64,000 nucleotides of DNA, taken from an uncultured Paludibaculum sp. GTDB lineage: Bacteria; Acidobacteriota; Terriglobia; Bryobacterales; Bryobacteraceae. The first letter of the stretch is position 1. Each line of letters opens with the position of its first letter. Both the position numbers and the translations under genes were made by a program. Shown here one piece after another: positions 27,762 to 37,203 of this stretch. The notes beneath the pieces are model-generated. The model did not search any database, was not told the origin of the DNA, and worked only from the letters and a program-made list of their open reading frames with translations. The stretch covers positions 2,920,501-2,984,500 of the forward strand of contig NZ_OY762269.1 of assembly GCF_963665245.1 (NCBI RefSeq), in the 5' to 3' direction.

Positions 27762-30143
27762 TCAGGAGTGAGCGGCCTGAGGCGCCATGCCCGTACGGAG
27801 TGCTTTCCTTTCGGACTTGTCCTGGTACATTAGGCCGTCGGCCTTGGCGAGCAGTTCTTCGGCGGAGCGTCCATCCGCCGGGAAGAACGCGACGCCGACG
27901 CTGAGTGATGCTACTCGCTCGGTGCACAGATCGAACGCCGCCTTCTCCACCATGTCCGAGAATCGTTTGCGGCGAGTTTTGACGGCTTCGTCTGTCGCGC
28001 CAGGCAGAACGATGACAAACTCATCGCCGCCCAGGCGGGCAACGAAGTCGTATTCGCGGCATGTGTCCTTGAAGCCAGCGGCGACGGCCTTGAGGAGGTC
28101 GTTGCCGATGAGATGGCCGAAGCGGTCGTTCACCTGCTTGAAGCCATCCAGGTCGCAGACGAGCACGGCTAGTTCGGAGTCGTTGCGGGCCGAGCGCGAC
28201 AGCTCATTCTGCAAATGCAGGAAGAGCGAGCCGGCGTTGGGCAGACCGGTCAGGAAGTCGAAGGATGCCTGGTTTTCCGCCTGCTTGAATCGCAGTGAGT
28301 TCTCTACCGTTACGGCTAGTTTCGGCGTCAGTGCCAGCAGCAGGCCCAATTGCGACTGTGTGAATGCCTCGCGCTTCTCCGCGTAGAAGGTCAGAACCCC
28401 GACAACACCATGGGGGCCCTCCAAGGGTACGGCCATGGCCGACCGCAGCCGGGCCGCCTTCTCCGGTGAGCGCCCGCCGAAGGGTTCGGTCGCCGGATCG
28501 CCGTTCAGCAGTGGTTTGCGGCGTTCCGCTACACCGGCACTGAGCCCCTCACCCTTGGCGATGCTCAGCCCGCTGAACAGCGTGAAGTTTTCGCCGTCGA
28601 TGAAGGAGGCCTCCAGCCGCTGCTCCTTGCAGAGGTAGAGCACCAGAGTGTCGAACGGGATCTGTCTGCGAAACCGCCTGGAGATGGCTGAGAGGGTCTC
28701 GTGGAGATTGAGCGAACTGCCCAGGATCTGCGTGAACTCCAGCAGCGACTGTTCTTCCTGACGGGCGGCAGCGATGGTGGCCAGGAAGGCTGGTGTCGCT
28801 TCCGCCGGCTCCGGTATGGTCTGAAGCTGCCCATCCTTGATCGCCACACGGTGCTCCGATGGGTTGGGCGCCATCTTTTCCTCGTCGTCCAGCACCTGAT
28901 AGATGCGATCCAGTGCCGCCACCACGTCGGGGTCCAGAACCCGTCCCGCCTCTCTGCGCACAATAGCCATCGCCTTCTCTGTGGGCAGGGCCCTCCGGTA
29001 GTGGCGCTCGGAGCGGAGGGCCACGAATGTATCGACGGCCGCCAGGACGCGGGCCTCCAGCGGAATCTGGTTGCCTTTCAGGCCCAGCGGATAGCCACTG
29101 CCATCCCAATGCTCATGATGGGCGCGGACAATTGGCGCTACGGCATAGGGGAAGCTGGCCCGTTCAATAATGTCGCCGCCCACATCCGGATGCACCTTCA
29201 GCCGCTCGTACTCTTCAGGCGTCAACCGGCCGGGCTTCATGATGATGTGGTCGGGTACCGCGACCTGCCCGATATCATGCAACACCGCGGCGGTGCGCAG
29301 AGACCGTAGTTCTGGTTCCTTCAAGCCCAGTTCCCGCCCCAGGTGGACCGCGTAGGCGGCCATGCGGTGCAGGCTGTCGACGGCCTTCATCTCTTTGGAT
29401 TCAACGGTTAGAGCCAGTGCCTCGACCATGCTGAGCTGCAGTGTGGCCAACTCTTCGGCGTGCAGACGCTCCCGTGCCAGCGCATCGATCTGCAGGCCGT
29501 AGGCCCTGTAGACCAGCAGCAGCAGCGGCAGGATAATCAACGCCGCCTGCCACAGGGGGAGCCGGGCCACCGCGACGAGCAGGCCGGCCAGAGCCGCACC
29601 GGCCAGATAGTAGGGTAGTGACCACAGGAACCGGTTGTGCCAGACCCTTCGCAGGAGCTCGCGCTCCTTGAGGGCTGTTGCGGCCGCCAGGGGGAACGCC
29701 GTCACCAGGAATAGGACTGTGCCGGCCAGGGGCAATGCCGCGGCGAGGCCACCCTCGGGCAACAGCAGGCGGATGTGGACGAACGCGAACTGCGCCGCCG
29801 CGATGCCAAGCACTACGACCGCCGCCTGGAAGGCAGCCGCCAGCCAATCGATTCTGGCTTTGGTGTCCCTCAGGTGGTGAATGATGGTGCCGGTGATGCC
29901 AATCGTCACCGTCTGTCCCAGGCTCAATTGGGCCAGGCCCGCCAGAATGAAAACGAACCCGATGGAAATCGTGCCGGCGGCCGTGGGCACGCCCAGGCGC
30001 AGCAACGACGTCACGACGGTAAGTCCCAGGTAGGCCAGGAATAACCGATCATTGCCGCCCGAAGCAGTAATGCTCATGCGGGCAGCCAGGGCCAGGCCCA
30101 ACAGAAGGATTGCGGACTTGTAGATCTGTGCCTGTCTGGTCAT
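27762..30143 (-). CDS. Membrane HD-GYP / GAF / GGDEF protein for cyclic-di-GMP
   Basis: 793 residues. The first 215 form about seven hydrophobic segments. The HD-GYP domain has the HD pair at 289-290 in LHDIGQVAVPDH and the GYP motif in HHEHWDGSGYPLGLKG (343-356), which point to c-di-GMP hydrolysis; the usual HDIGK lysine is glutamine here. A GAF domain spans about 460-615. The C-terminal GGDEF domain has an intact RLGGDEF (703-709), so it may synthesise c-di-GMP. Having both activities in one chain suggests a switch read by the membrane and GAF sensors. A PilZ protein, a possible c-di-GMP receptor, is encoded at 41.8 kb. Confidence 0.92.
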   Translation of the reverse strand: MTRQAQIYKSAILLLGLALAARMSITASGGNDRLFLAYLGLTVVTSLLRLGVPTAAGTISIGFVFILAGLAQLSLGQTVTIGITGTIIHHLRDTKARIDWLAAAFQAAVVVLGIAAAQFAFVHIRLLLPEGGLAAALPLAGTVLFLVTAFPLAAATALKERELLRRVWHNRFLWSLPYYLAGAALAGLLVAVARLPLWQAALIILPLLLLVYRAYGLQIDALARERLHAEELATLQLSMVEALALTVESKEMKAVDSLHRMAAYAVHLGRELGLKEPELRSLRTAAVLHDIGQVAVPDHIIMKPGRLTPEEYERLKVHPDVGGDIIERASFPYAVAPIVRAHHEHWDGSGYPLGLKGNQIPLEARVLAAVDTFVALRSERHYRRALPTEKAMAIVRREAGRVLDPDVVAALDRIYQVLDDEEKMAPNPSEHRVAIKDGQLQTIPEPAEATPAFLATIAAARQEEQSLLEFTQILGSSLNLHETLSAISRRFRRQIPFDTLVLYLCKEQRLEASFIDGENFTLFSGLSIAKGEGLSAGVAERRKPLLNGDPATEPFGGRSPEKAARLRSAMAVPLEGPHGVVGVLTFYAEKREAFTQSQLGLLLALTPKLAVTVENSLRFKQAENQASFDFLTGLPNAGSLFLHLQNELSRSARNDSELAVLVCDLDGFKQVNDRFGHLIGNDLLKAVAAGFKDTCREYDFVARLGGDEFVIVLPGATDEAVKTRRKRFSDMVEKAAFDLCTERVASLSVGVAFFPADGRSAEELLAKADGLMYQDKSERKALRTGMAPQAAHS

Positions 30144-30386
30144 TCGTTAAGGACGGTGCCGAGACGGAGAGATTATTTCCATGCAAGGCGGCTGCCAACT
30201 GCATCTCAAAGCGGAGTAAGCCCCTGGTCCACCAGTGATTGCATCTACTTTTTATCGACGCGCGGAGTCGCTCACTTTAGGACAATTTCGGGCGGTGGGA
30301 CAGATTGTCCGGAAGCGCCGCCCCGGGCGGACCTTTTGTCCCGATCGGGCCGTATGTCCTTCCCCTACAATGGAAGTACCTGCCGA

Positions 30387-31163
30387 ATGGTTGATATCCA
30401 CTCTCACGTCCTGCCGGGCATCGACGACGGGTCAAAATCGATGGAAGAGACCGTCGAGATGATCCGCATGGCAAGGGAACACGGCACGACCCTGCTGGTC
30501 GCTTCCCCGCACGCCGATACCCAATACTCCTACGACTCCACACATATCGAAGAACTGTTGGCCGAAGCGCGGGCTTTTGCGGGTCCAGGAATTGAGCTGG
30601 TCCGCGGCTGCGACTTCCATCTGATGTTCGACAACATCGAGGCCGCCCTGCGCCAGCCGATGCACTACACCATCAACCAGAAGGGCTACCTGCTGATGGA
30701 GCTGTCCGACCTCACGATCTTTCCCAATACGGGTGATCTGTGGAGCCAACTGGAAGACGCGGGCATGACGATCGTGCTGACGCACCCTGAGCGGAACCCA
30801 TTGCTTCGTCAACGGCTTGAGCTGATTCAGGAGTGGGTGGGCCAGGGCCGCTATATGCAGGTGACTGGGCAGTCGCTGCTGGGTTTGTTCGGGAAGAAAG
30901 CCCAGGAATTCGCACGTCAATTGCTGGACCTCGGTCTGGTCCATTTCATCGCCTCGGACGCGCACGACTTGCAGGGCCGCCCGCCGCGCCTCGACCAAGC
31001 CTTTCAATGGATTAGTGAGAACTATTCACCGCGCCTGGCCGAGTTGCTCTGCGTCGAGCACCCGGCCGCCGCCGTGCGTGGAGAGGCGCTCGATCTTTCT
31101 GAGTTTCCGCCGCCGCTCATGCCCAGAAAGACGGGCTTCTGGTCGAAGCTGTTCAAACGGTAA
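30387..31163 (+). CDS. CpsB/YwqE-type PHP tyrosine-protein phosphatase
   Basis: 258 residues from the ATG at 30387, with GGAAG about 11 nt upstream; an in-frame ATG at 30354 lacks a ribosome site. The PHP metal site appears as MVDIHSHVLPGIDDG at the start, then ASPHAD, RGCDFHL, LTHPERNP and FIASDAHD. The family removes phosphate from tyrosine kinases that control capsule and exopolysaccharide assembly. No partner kinase or polysaccharide cluster is next to it. It is divergent from the HD-GYP gene across 243 nt. Confidence 0.92.
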   Translation: MVDIHSHVLPGIDDGSKSMEETVEMIRMAREHGTTLLVASPHADTQYSYDSTHIEELLAEARAFAGPGIELVRGCDFHLMFDNIEAALRQPMHYTINQKGYLLMELSDLTIFPNTGDLWSQLEDAGMTIVLTHPERNPLLRQRLELIQEWVGQGRYMQVTGQSLLGLFGKKAQEFARQLLDLGLVHFIASDAHDLQGRPPRLDQAFQWISENYSPRLAELLCVEHPAAAVRGEALDLSEFPPPLMPRKTGFWSKLFKR

Positions 31164-31182
31164 GGCCCGGCCAAGGGTGGAT

Positions 31183-31815
31183 CTACCCGGCGCCGCCCCC
31201 GGCCAAACGATAGATGTCGTCAAAGTGATGGACGTGGCGGCCCTTGGGTCCGCGTTCGCCGGCCGCCGCCATGGCCGCGGCCAGGACGCCGGCGGGCATC
31301 GGCCTATACTTGCGGAGACTGCCGGCCATCGCCCATTCCAAAGCTCGCAGAATCCGTGCGCCCCACACTTCGCCCGCGCGAGATTGGTCGCGGTGCCCCA
31401 TGAGTACGCCCGGGCGGAAGATATGCAGCGCCTCAAACTCCATGGTGGCCAGTTCCTGTTCCATCTCGCCCTTCACACGCAGGTAGAAGGTGCCCGATTG
31501 AGGATTGGCGCCCACGCTGGAGACGACCAGCATACTACGCGCGCCGGCGGCCCGGCCTGCCCGCGCAAACCGGACGACGTAGTCGAAGTCCACCTGGCGG
31601 AATGCCGCCTGGCTGCCGGCGGCCTTGATGGTCGTGCCCAGACAGCAGAACAGGTGAGTGGCGCCGGGCATCTGTTCGGGCCGCAGCGATTCCAGGCCAT
31701 CGCGCCGCGTCACGGACTGGACTTCGTCATAGTACGCGTCTTCTTCCAGCACCTCCCGAAGATACCTTCCAGTGAGCCCTGTCGAGCCCGCCACGACCGC
31801 GATGTTACGCCCCAT
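31183..31815 (-). CDS. NAD(P)-binding short-chain dehydrogenase-like (atypical SDR, HTATIP2-like)
   Basis: 210 residues. A Rossmann motif GSTGLTG is at residues 10-16, and SSVGAN and FYLRVKGEME fit the active-site region of atypical SDR proteins such as YbjT/HTATIP2 (Ser, Tyr and Lys all visible). Members often act as redox sensors or reductases; the substrate is unknown. It converges with the CpsB-like gene, 19 nt apart. Confidence 0.85.
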   Translation of the reverse strand: MGRNIAVVAGSTGLTGRYLREVLEEDAYYDEVQSVTRRDGLESLRPEQMPGATHLFCCLGTTIKAAGSQAAFRQVDFDYVVRFARAGRAAGARSMLVVSSVGANPQSGTFYLRVKGEMEQELATMEFEALHIFRPGVLMGHRDQSRAGEVWGARILRALEWAMAGSLRKYRPMPAGVLAAAMAAAGERGPKGRHVHHFDDIYRLAGGGAG

Positions 31816-31892
31816 ATCCTGTCAGAATAGCGTGTGACGTGCGTAGCGCAATCCCAAAAGGGGGTTCCGCACGCGTTTAGCGGCATCGCCCT

Positions 31893-34643
31893 CTAGAATC
31901 GGAACCGCAGTCCCACCCAGGCACCCCGCGGCGCACCCGGCGCATAGAACGTCGACTGCCGCACCGGGTATTCTCCGTTCGAAGCAGCCGGAAACGGCCG
32001 GGCTACAAAGCTCCCTTCCGGTGTGAATCCAGAGGGCCCCAACTGCGCGCCGCTGTAATAGCGGCGGTCGAACAGATTGTTGACCTGGACGAACAGCTCC
32101 ACGAGCCGGTGTACGCTGTATCGCGCACCCAGGTTCACGACTCCATAGCCCGGAGACCGCCCTGGTCCGACGTAGTATGTCCCGTCCGGCTGGTGTTGGT
32201 TGTTTTCGTTCCCCCGCGCGTACGAACTCGACACGCCGGCTACGCCGACATCCACCAGCAGCTTCGAGGTGACCTGCACGTCGGCATAGGCCTTCACCAG
32301 ATGGCTCGGAATCAGCGGGATGTGGCTGCCCGGCTGGATCTCGATCGGGCCTTCCAACCCGGGCGAGACCGTCCGTGCCAGATCGTTGCTGCTGTTTCCA
32401 CTGCCGTTGACGATTTCGGTGCTCTCGAACGTTGCGTGCAGAAAGGTGTAGCCGCCCCCAACGGTCACGCGGCCCACTCTCGCACTTCCGTCGAGTTCCA
32501 GGCCTTGCCGACGTGTGGTGTCGAAGTTCTTGAAATAGCCGAACCCGGTCTGTTCGGACGCGACAAAGAGAATGTCGTCGTGGTTGGTGGCCCGGAACCA
32601 CCCCGCGCTCCAGCGAAAGCCGTGTTCGCCGCCGCCCCGCAAGCCCGCCTCGAATGTGCCGGTCACCACCTGCTTCAAGGGGGGATCGCCGGCCATGGAG
32701 TTCGGCAGTTTGCAGGGCGTTGCCGGATCGGCGCAGCCGAGCTCAATGGACGTGGGCGCGCGATTGCCTTGCGTAAATCCGCCATAGATGCTGACCGGTC
32801 CGGCGACCCGATAGGTTGCGCCAATTGCCGGGTTAAATCGGCTGAAGTCATGCTTGCCAGTGAGCGAGCCGCTGCCTGCCAGCGGTACGAGCTGGTCTTT
32901 GTTGTCGATGGTGGTGCGGTTGAAACGGCCTGAGAAGGTCAGGTTCAGGCGGTCCGCGACGGTCAATGTGTTTGTGGCGAAGAGGCTCGCACTGTGGATC
33001 CGCCCGGAGAGGTTCACGCGGTTGTCGAGAGGTTCGCCGTCCACGTCGCCGCCGGTCACACCATCGGCATAGGCCCCGGTGCCAATCACACTCCGGTCGG
33101 GTGCCAGATAGCCGAGTTCGGTCGACTGGTGGAAGCCGACACTGTTCCCGTCGTACGCCGCCCCGGCCGTCAGCTGATTGCGGTTCGACCCAATGCGACC
33201 CATCCAGCTCACCTGCCCGGAGACGCCGTAGTTCCGCTGTTGCGATGCCGTGGCGTTGATCAGTCCATTGCACTTTTCGCCTGGCTCATCGTTGAGGAGG
33301 ACGTTCGCGATGCAGCGCCAGGATGGGAAGGGTGTGTTCTGCGCGGTGGCGCCTGATGCCGGGAACCCGGAATAGCCAGCCGCGGTCAAGGCCGCCCTCT
33401 CCGCCGCACTGGGCTGATAGATCGACTGATCGAGCGAATCCTCGTTGATGTCGCCATTCATCGTCCGGGAACGGATGTGACGGAAGTACGCATTGCCCGA
33501 GAAGGTCACCACGTTCGAGAAGCTGTGCCGCAACTGCAGATTCACAAACGGCGACCGGTTGGCAGTCTGATCCGGCTTCGTATAGACGCTGCCGTAGTCG
33601 CGCTCCAGCAGCCGTTGTTCCTGCAGGCCGTTCCCAATCAGTGCGTTGTTTGCATAGGCCAGAGTGAGCCCGACGGAAGTGCGCTCGCGCTGCCACCCGA
33701 TCTTGCCCAGGAACTGCCGCACATTCGACGGTGACGACTCGCGCCATCCATCCTCGAAGAACAGGCTGCTCGCCAGGTACCAGTTCAAGCCCTTGGCGGT
33801 GGATCCGCCATGCTCGATGTCCGCCATCTTGCGGCCAAAACTGCCCCCGCTCAACTGAATCGATGTTCCGGGGTGACTGATGCCATCCTTGGTCCGCAGC
33901 GAGAGTGCGCCACCCAGTGTGTTCAGACCGAACAGGGGATCGGAGCCGGCAAGCATTGCCATCTCGGCCACCGCCACTCGGGGGATGAGGTCCCAACTGA
34001 CAACGTCACCGAAGGGTTGGTTCAGGCGGACTCCGTCCATATAGACCGAAACGCCCTGCGGCGTCCCCAGCAGCGGCGAAGCCGTGTAACCGCGGTAGTT
34101 CAGATCCGGTTGCATCGGATTCCCTTGAATCTCGTTCAGATAGACATTGGACAGGCGCCGGTTCAGGAAGTCCGGGACGTCCAGCGCTCCGCTGTTTCGG
34201 ATATCACGATCCGTCGCCGTTTGGGCCGGGGACGGAATCTCATCCAGAGGCCGGTCGAGGCCGGCGAGCGGAGTCGTGCTCACAACCGAGACCGCGTAGG
34301 AGGACGGGCCAATCGTCAGGCTCACAGCACGTGTCAACGGACTTGCCGACGAGATTTCGATGACCTCCGTGGATGTCGTGAAGCCGTCCTTCGCGATGCG
34401 CAACCGGTAACGCCCGATTGGCAGCCCGGAGACGGTGTAGCCGCCCCGCTCATCGCATTGGAAGCTGCGGCGGAAGCCGGTGGTCAGGCTCTCCAATAGA
34501 CCGCCCGCCGCAACGGCGGCGCCCGACGAGTCTCTGACCTCGAGCCGGAGACTCCCCACCGGAGCTTGGGCAACGAGGGCGAGCGAGACCGTCAGTGCAG
34601 TGACAAGAGCCAGGCGCAACGGGCGCCGTGAATGCTGGGCCAT
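31893..34643 (-). CDS. TonB-dependent outer-membrane receptor with carboxypeptidase-regulatory-like domain
   Basis: 916 residues from the ATG at 34643; in-frame starts farther upstream run into the divergent sigma-factor gene. A signal peptide (LALVTALTVSLALVAQ) is followed by a CarboxypepD_reg-like beta domain (about 30-110, with GGYTVSGLPIGRYRLRIAKD), the plug domain (about 155-290) and the beta-barrel. The chain ends in GLRFRF, with the terminal aromatic residue of outer-membrane barrels. The ligand is unknown. The gene is divergent from an ECF sigma/anti-sigma pair, which may or may not control it. Confidence 0.92.
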   Translation of the reverse strand: MAQHSRRPLRLALVTALTVSLALVAQAPVGSLRLEVRDSSGAAVAAGGLLESLTTGFRRSFQCDERGGYTVSGLPIGRYRLRIAKDGFTTSTEVIEISSASPLTRAVSLTIGPSSYAVSVVSTTPLAGLDRPLDEIPSPAQTATDRDIRNSGALDVPDFLNRRLSNVYLNEIQGNPMQPDLNYRGYTASPLLGTPQGVSVYMDGVRLNQPFGDVVSWDLIPRVAVAEMAMLAGSDPLFGLNTLGGALSLRTKDGISHPGTSIQLSGGSFGRKMADIEHGGSTAKGLNWYLASSLFFEDGWRESSPSNVRQFLGKIGWQRERTSVGLTLAYANNALIGNGLQEQRLLERDYGSVYTKPDQTANRSPFVNLQLRHSFSNVVTFSGNAYFRHIRSRTMNGDINEDSLDQSIYQPSAAERAALTAAGYSGFPASGATAQNTPFPSWRCIANVLLNDEPGEKCNGLINATASQQRNYGVSGQVSWMGRIGSNRNQLTAGAAYDGNSVGFHQSTELGYLAPDRSVIGTGAYADGVTGGDVDGEPLDNRVNLSGRIHSASLFATNTLTVADRLNLTFSGRFNRTTIDNKDQLVPLAGSGSLTGKHDFSRFNPAIGATYRVAGPVSIYGGFTQGNRAPTSIELGCADPATPCKLPNSMAGDPPLKQVVTGTFEAGLRGGGEHGFRWSAGWFRATNHDDILFVASEQTGFGYFKNFDTTRRQGLELDGSARVGRVTVGGGYTFLHATFESTEIVNGSGNSSNDLARTVSPGLEGPIEIQPGSHIPLIPSHLVKAYADVQVTSKLLVDVGVAGVSSSYARGNENNQHQPDGTYYVGPGRSPGYGVVNLGARYSVHRLVELFVQVNNLFDRRYYSGAQLGPSGFTPEGSFVARPFPAASNGEYPVRQSTFYAPGAPRGAWVGLRFRF

Positions 34644-34730
34644 ATGAGGAATATTCGTCTCAGGGCCATTTTGTTCAGGGTATTTTCGATCGACCGGCGA
34701 TTGGGGCGGAGGCTGAATTCGTGGCCGGGC

Positions 34731-34739
34731 TGGTACAAT
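34731..34739 (+). promoter_or_regulatory. Possible extended -10 of the ECF sigma gene
   Basis: TGGTACAAT reads as an extended -10 element (TG-N-TACAAT) with no clear -35 box. It would start transcription near 34746, downstream of the first in-frame ATG (34738), which supports the ATG at 34768 as the real start. Confidence 0.3.
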
Positions 34740-34767
34740 GACCATCAATCCACCCAGCGCGGGAACA

Positions 34768-35319
34768 ATGTCTGAATTCTCCTGGACCCAGATTGCCCGA
34801 ATCATCGCTATACAGGAGAAGGAGGACTCCGGCGGCTCACACGAAGAAGTGGTCCGCTTCTTCCTTGAGCTGCGGACTCCGCTGCTTCGCTACCTCCACA
34901 CCATGGGACTGCCCGCCGGCGACGGCGAGGATGTCGTGCAGGAGGCATTTCTTGCGCTCTTCCGCCATCTGCTCGATGGCAAGCCACGTGACAACCTCCA
35001 CGGATGGGTCTTCCGCGTGGCCCGCAATCTCGCGTTGAAGCGCCTGCAGCGAGTCGGAACCTCGGCGGACGCCGCCGGCTTTGCCTCGCTGGCCGACCCG
35101 GCTGCGAATCCTGAACAACAAGCGGTCCGCAATCAACAGGGGCGCGCCATCCAGGCCGTGATCTCCGCCCTGCCCGAACTCGACCGGCAGTGCCTCTATC
35201 TGCGGGCCGAAGGGCTCAGGTATCGCGACATCGCCCAGGTGCTTGATGTCTCCGTCGGTTCGGTGGCGCTGGCGCTCAGCCGGGCATTGGACCGGCTTGC
35301 CCGCGCGGCACAACGGTGA
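34768..35319 (+). CDS. ECF-type RNA polymerase sigma factor
   Basis: 183 residues from the ATG at 34768. Region 2 is visible in GDGEDVVQEAFLALFRHL and region 4 in LPELDRQCLYLRAEGLRYRDIAQVLDVS, which ends in the recognition helix. The linker is short, as in ECF factors. The next gene downstream encodes a zinc anti-sigma factor, so this is a sigma/anti-sigma pair. Confidence 0.92.
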   Translation: MSEFSWTQIARIIAIQEKEDSGGSHEEVVRFFLELRTPLLRYLHTMGLPAGDGEDVVQEAFLALFRHLLDGKPRDNLHGWVFRVARNLALKRLQRVGTSADAAGFASLADPAANPEQQAVRNQQGRAIQAVISALPELDRQCLYLRAEGLRYRDIAQVLDVSVGSVALALSRALDRLARAAQR

Positions 35320-35383
35320 TGCGGCGCTGGAGGCGCCCGAAATAAACTTTGAACAATGGACGGCATCACGGAATATAGCAACA

Positions 35384-35404
35384 GGCGATCCAGTGTGGAT
35401 CGCC
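35384..35404 (+). promoter_or_regulatory. Strong hairpin just before the anti-sigma ribosome site
   Basis: GGCGATCC, 5-nt loop, GGATCGCC: a perfect 8-bp stem ending 3 nt before the AGGAG (35408-35412) of the anti-sigma gene. No T-tract follows, so it is more likely to affect translation or mRNA stability than to terminate. Confidence 0.4.
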
Positions 35405-35421
35405 ACCAGGAGTGATTTGGC

Positions 35422-36243
35422 ATGCGGCCGGAAGCGCACATTTCCGATGAAGAACTGGTCCTGGCCATGGACGGCGAGTTGGACGAACTGCGCGCCGCCG
35501 CTGTCAACCGGCACCTGCTGCACTGCTGGGAGTGCCGCGGCCGGCGCGCCCGGTTCGAGCAGTCGATCGCTGACTTCATGACACTGCATCGCTCCGCGAA
35601 TGCTCCTGAGATCCCGCCCGTTGAGGGGCCGGCCGCCAAACTCCGCGCCAGTCTCCGGTTGGAGAGCGCACAGCCCGTGCCGGCGCCCTGGTGGCGCTGG
35701 GACGGGGTGCGGGTGAGCCCTTCGCTGCTCGCGGGCTCGCTGGCCATCCTCATTACTCCTCTCGCGATGATCCTCTGGTTGAGTTCAGGCAAGGTGGAAG
35801 CAGCGGGTCCGCTGCCCGACGGGCGATTGACGCCGGGCGCGGCGCACCTGGTCTCCAAGCAGCAGGTGTGTGTCGCACCGCTCGAGGACGAAGGCCGCTT
35901 GGTCCCGGACCACCTCGCCAGGCGGGTCTTCGAAGAGTACCGTATCTCGAATCCGAAGCCGCGCAGCTACGAAGTGGACTACCTGATCAGCCCGGCGCTG
36001 GGTGGATCCAACGAGCTTCGCAATCTCTGGCCCGTACCCTATAGCAAGGGTGTTTGGACATCCAGGGTCAAGGACGCGCTCGAGGATCACCTGCGCACGA
36101 TGGTCTGTGACGGCCAGCTCGATCTGGCGACCGCTCAGCACGAACTCTCCACGAACTGGATCGCGGCCTATCAGAAGTACTTCGGGACGAACAAGCCGAT
36201 GGCCGAGCACGCCCGCTTTGTGAAGGACAGCCCGTGGGAGTAG
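35422..36243 (+). CDS. Zinc anti-sigma factor fused to an exported HNH-like domain
   Basis: 273 residues with AGGAG about 9 nt upstream. The N-terminal zinc-type anti-sigma domain has a histidine and two cysteines in HLLHCWECR (about 31-39). A transmembrane helix lies near 104-122. The C-terminal part (about 160-270) reads like exported HNH-type domains: EVDYLISPALGGSNELRNLW, then a KD..LE..L...VC.G.LDL..AQ region. The usual DH of the HNH core is DY here, so catalysis is doubtful. It follows the sigma gene by 102 nt. The outside domain may act as the signal sensor. Confidence 0.85.
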   Translation: MRPEAHISDEELVLAMDGELDELRAAAVNRHLLHCWECRGRRARFEQSIADFMTLHRSANAPEIPPVEGPAAKLRASLRLESAQPVPAPWWRWDGVRVSPSLLAGSLAILITPLAMILWLSSGKVEAAGPLPDGRLTPGAAHLVSKQQVCVAPLEDEGRLVPDHLARRVFEEYRISNPKPRSYEVDYLISPALGGSNELRNLWPVPYSKGVWTSRVKDALEDHLRTMVCDGQLDLATAQHELSTNWIAAYQKYFGTNKPMAEHARFVKDSPWE

Positions 36244-36259
36244 GGCGCTGTCCGGCCTC

Positions 36260-36430
36260 TTACGGGCGGGCCGCAAACTCGATGGCCAGCCAGGCAGAGG
36301 CGGCCAGCATCTCGCCGTGTGCCTTCTGCGGCACGAGCCCATAGGTCGCAGTCAGGCCACGAATCCTAGCCAGCCGGCTGCCCAGTTCACGCGGATTGCA
36401 CCCCGAGTTGGCCGTGGTGATGGAACCCAT
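36260..36430 (-). other. Possible small ORF or C-terminal gene remnant
   Basis: A minus-strand frame of 56 codons begins MGSITTANSGCNPRELGSRL and ends AWLAIEFAARP. Residue usage looks protein-like (amphipathic, few rare residues), but there is no ribosome site and the frame stays open upstream of the ATG. This may be the tail of a decayed gene. Confidence 0.3.
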
Positions 36431-36550
36431 GCGACAGGTGCGGCCGTATGGGGAGGAGCGGCTGGAGAGATTGGCCTAGATCGGCGCGTTCCTGACGCGC
36501 GGCATGAGAAATGCCCCTCGCCGCGCGCTTCACGGATCTGGAGAATGCGT

Positions 36551-36745
36551 TTATGAGACCGAGGATTTCTGCCCGCAGATTGGGCAGAAGAGTCCGATAT
36601 CAGGGATTCGCTGCCTACAGTGAGAACAGGATCTGGAACCAATTGCAGGTGTTTTTCGCTTCACGATCCACAAGACGGCCGACGCAGTCAAAACCACAGG
36701 GAGAAGAGTCAGAAGAAGTGATCCAAGAATTACAGCTATTTCCAT
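36551..36745 (-). CDS. Small membrane zinc-ribbon protein
   Basis: 64 residues from the ATG at 36745, with GGAG about 10 nt upstream. One or two hydrophobic segments (residues 2-28) are followed by a four-cysteine zinc ribbon (CSHC ... CPIC). Function unknown. In-frame starts farther upstream (36763, 36850) are possible but lack support. Confidence 0.6.
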   Translation of the reverse strand: MEIAVILGSLLLTLLPVVLTASAVLWIVKRKTPAIGSRSCSHCRQRIPDIGLFCPICGQKSSVS

Positions 36746-37203
36746 CGGGCCCACACTCCGCATGGCACCAAGCATAGCAGGCAGAGCACCGCTCTCATCG
36801 CAGGCAGCCCTCAAGAACCTCGTGGCTAGCCTGCGAGACGACGCCCACAATCTTCGCCCTATCGATCATCACACTCGCCGCGGCCTTCGGCACATTTTGC
36901 CGCAGCCGTTGGAACGTTTTACCGCCAACGCGGCACCCCGGCACCCGGCCTTCGCCGGATGTGGAGGCTGCGCCGGGTGCGCCCTGACCTCACTGGGAAT
37001 TTAATGTATCGGCGCCCGCAGTCCCGGCTCGCTCCTGACCAGCACGACACCGTCTCAGTGTTTGGCGGCATTTAGCGCAAGTGCCGGCCGCTCGGGCGGA
37101 ATTCCACCACCACTTCCAGCGACTGAAATCACTCTGGTTCCGCCTCGCACGGCGTCTGGAAGGCACGAAAGCTGCAATGACTCCAGTCCATAAGGAGCTT
37201 TTC
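36746..37203. other. Intergenic stretch without recognised feature
   Basis: 458 nt between the zinc-ribbon gene and the PRC-barrel gene. Open frames here are short or antisense to PRC and lack ribosome sites or domains. GC-rich inverted patches such as CGCCGGGTGCG occur, but I see no clear promoter, terminator or RNA. Confidence 0.5.
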
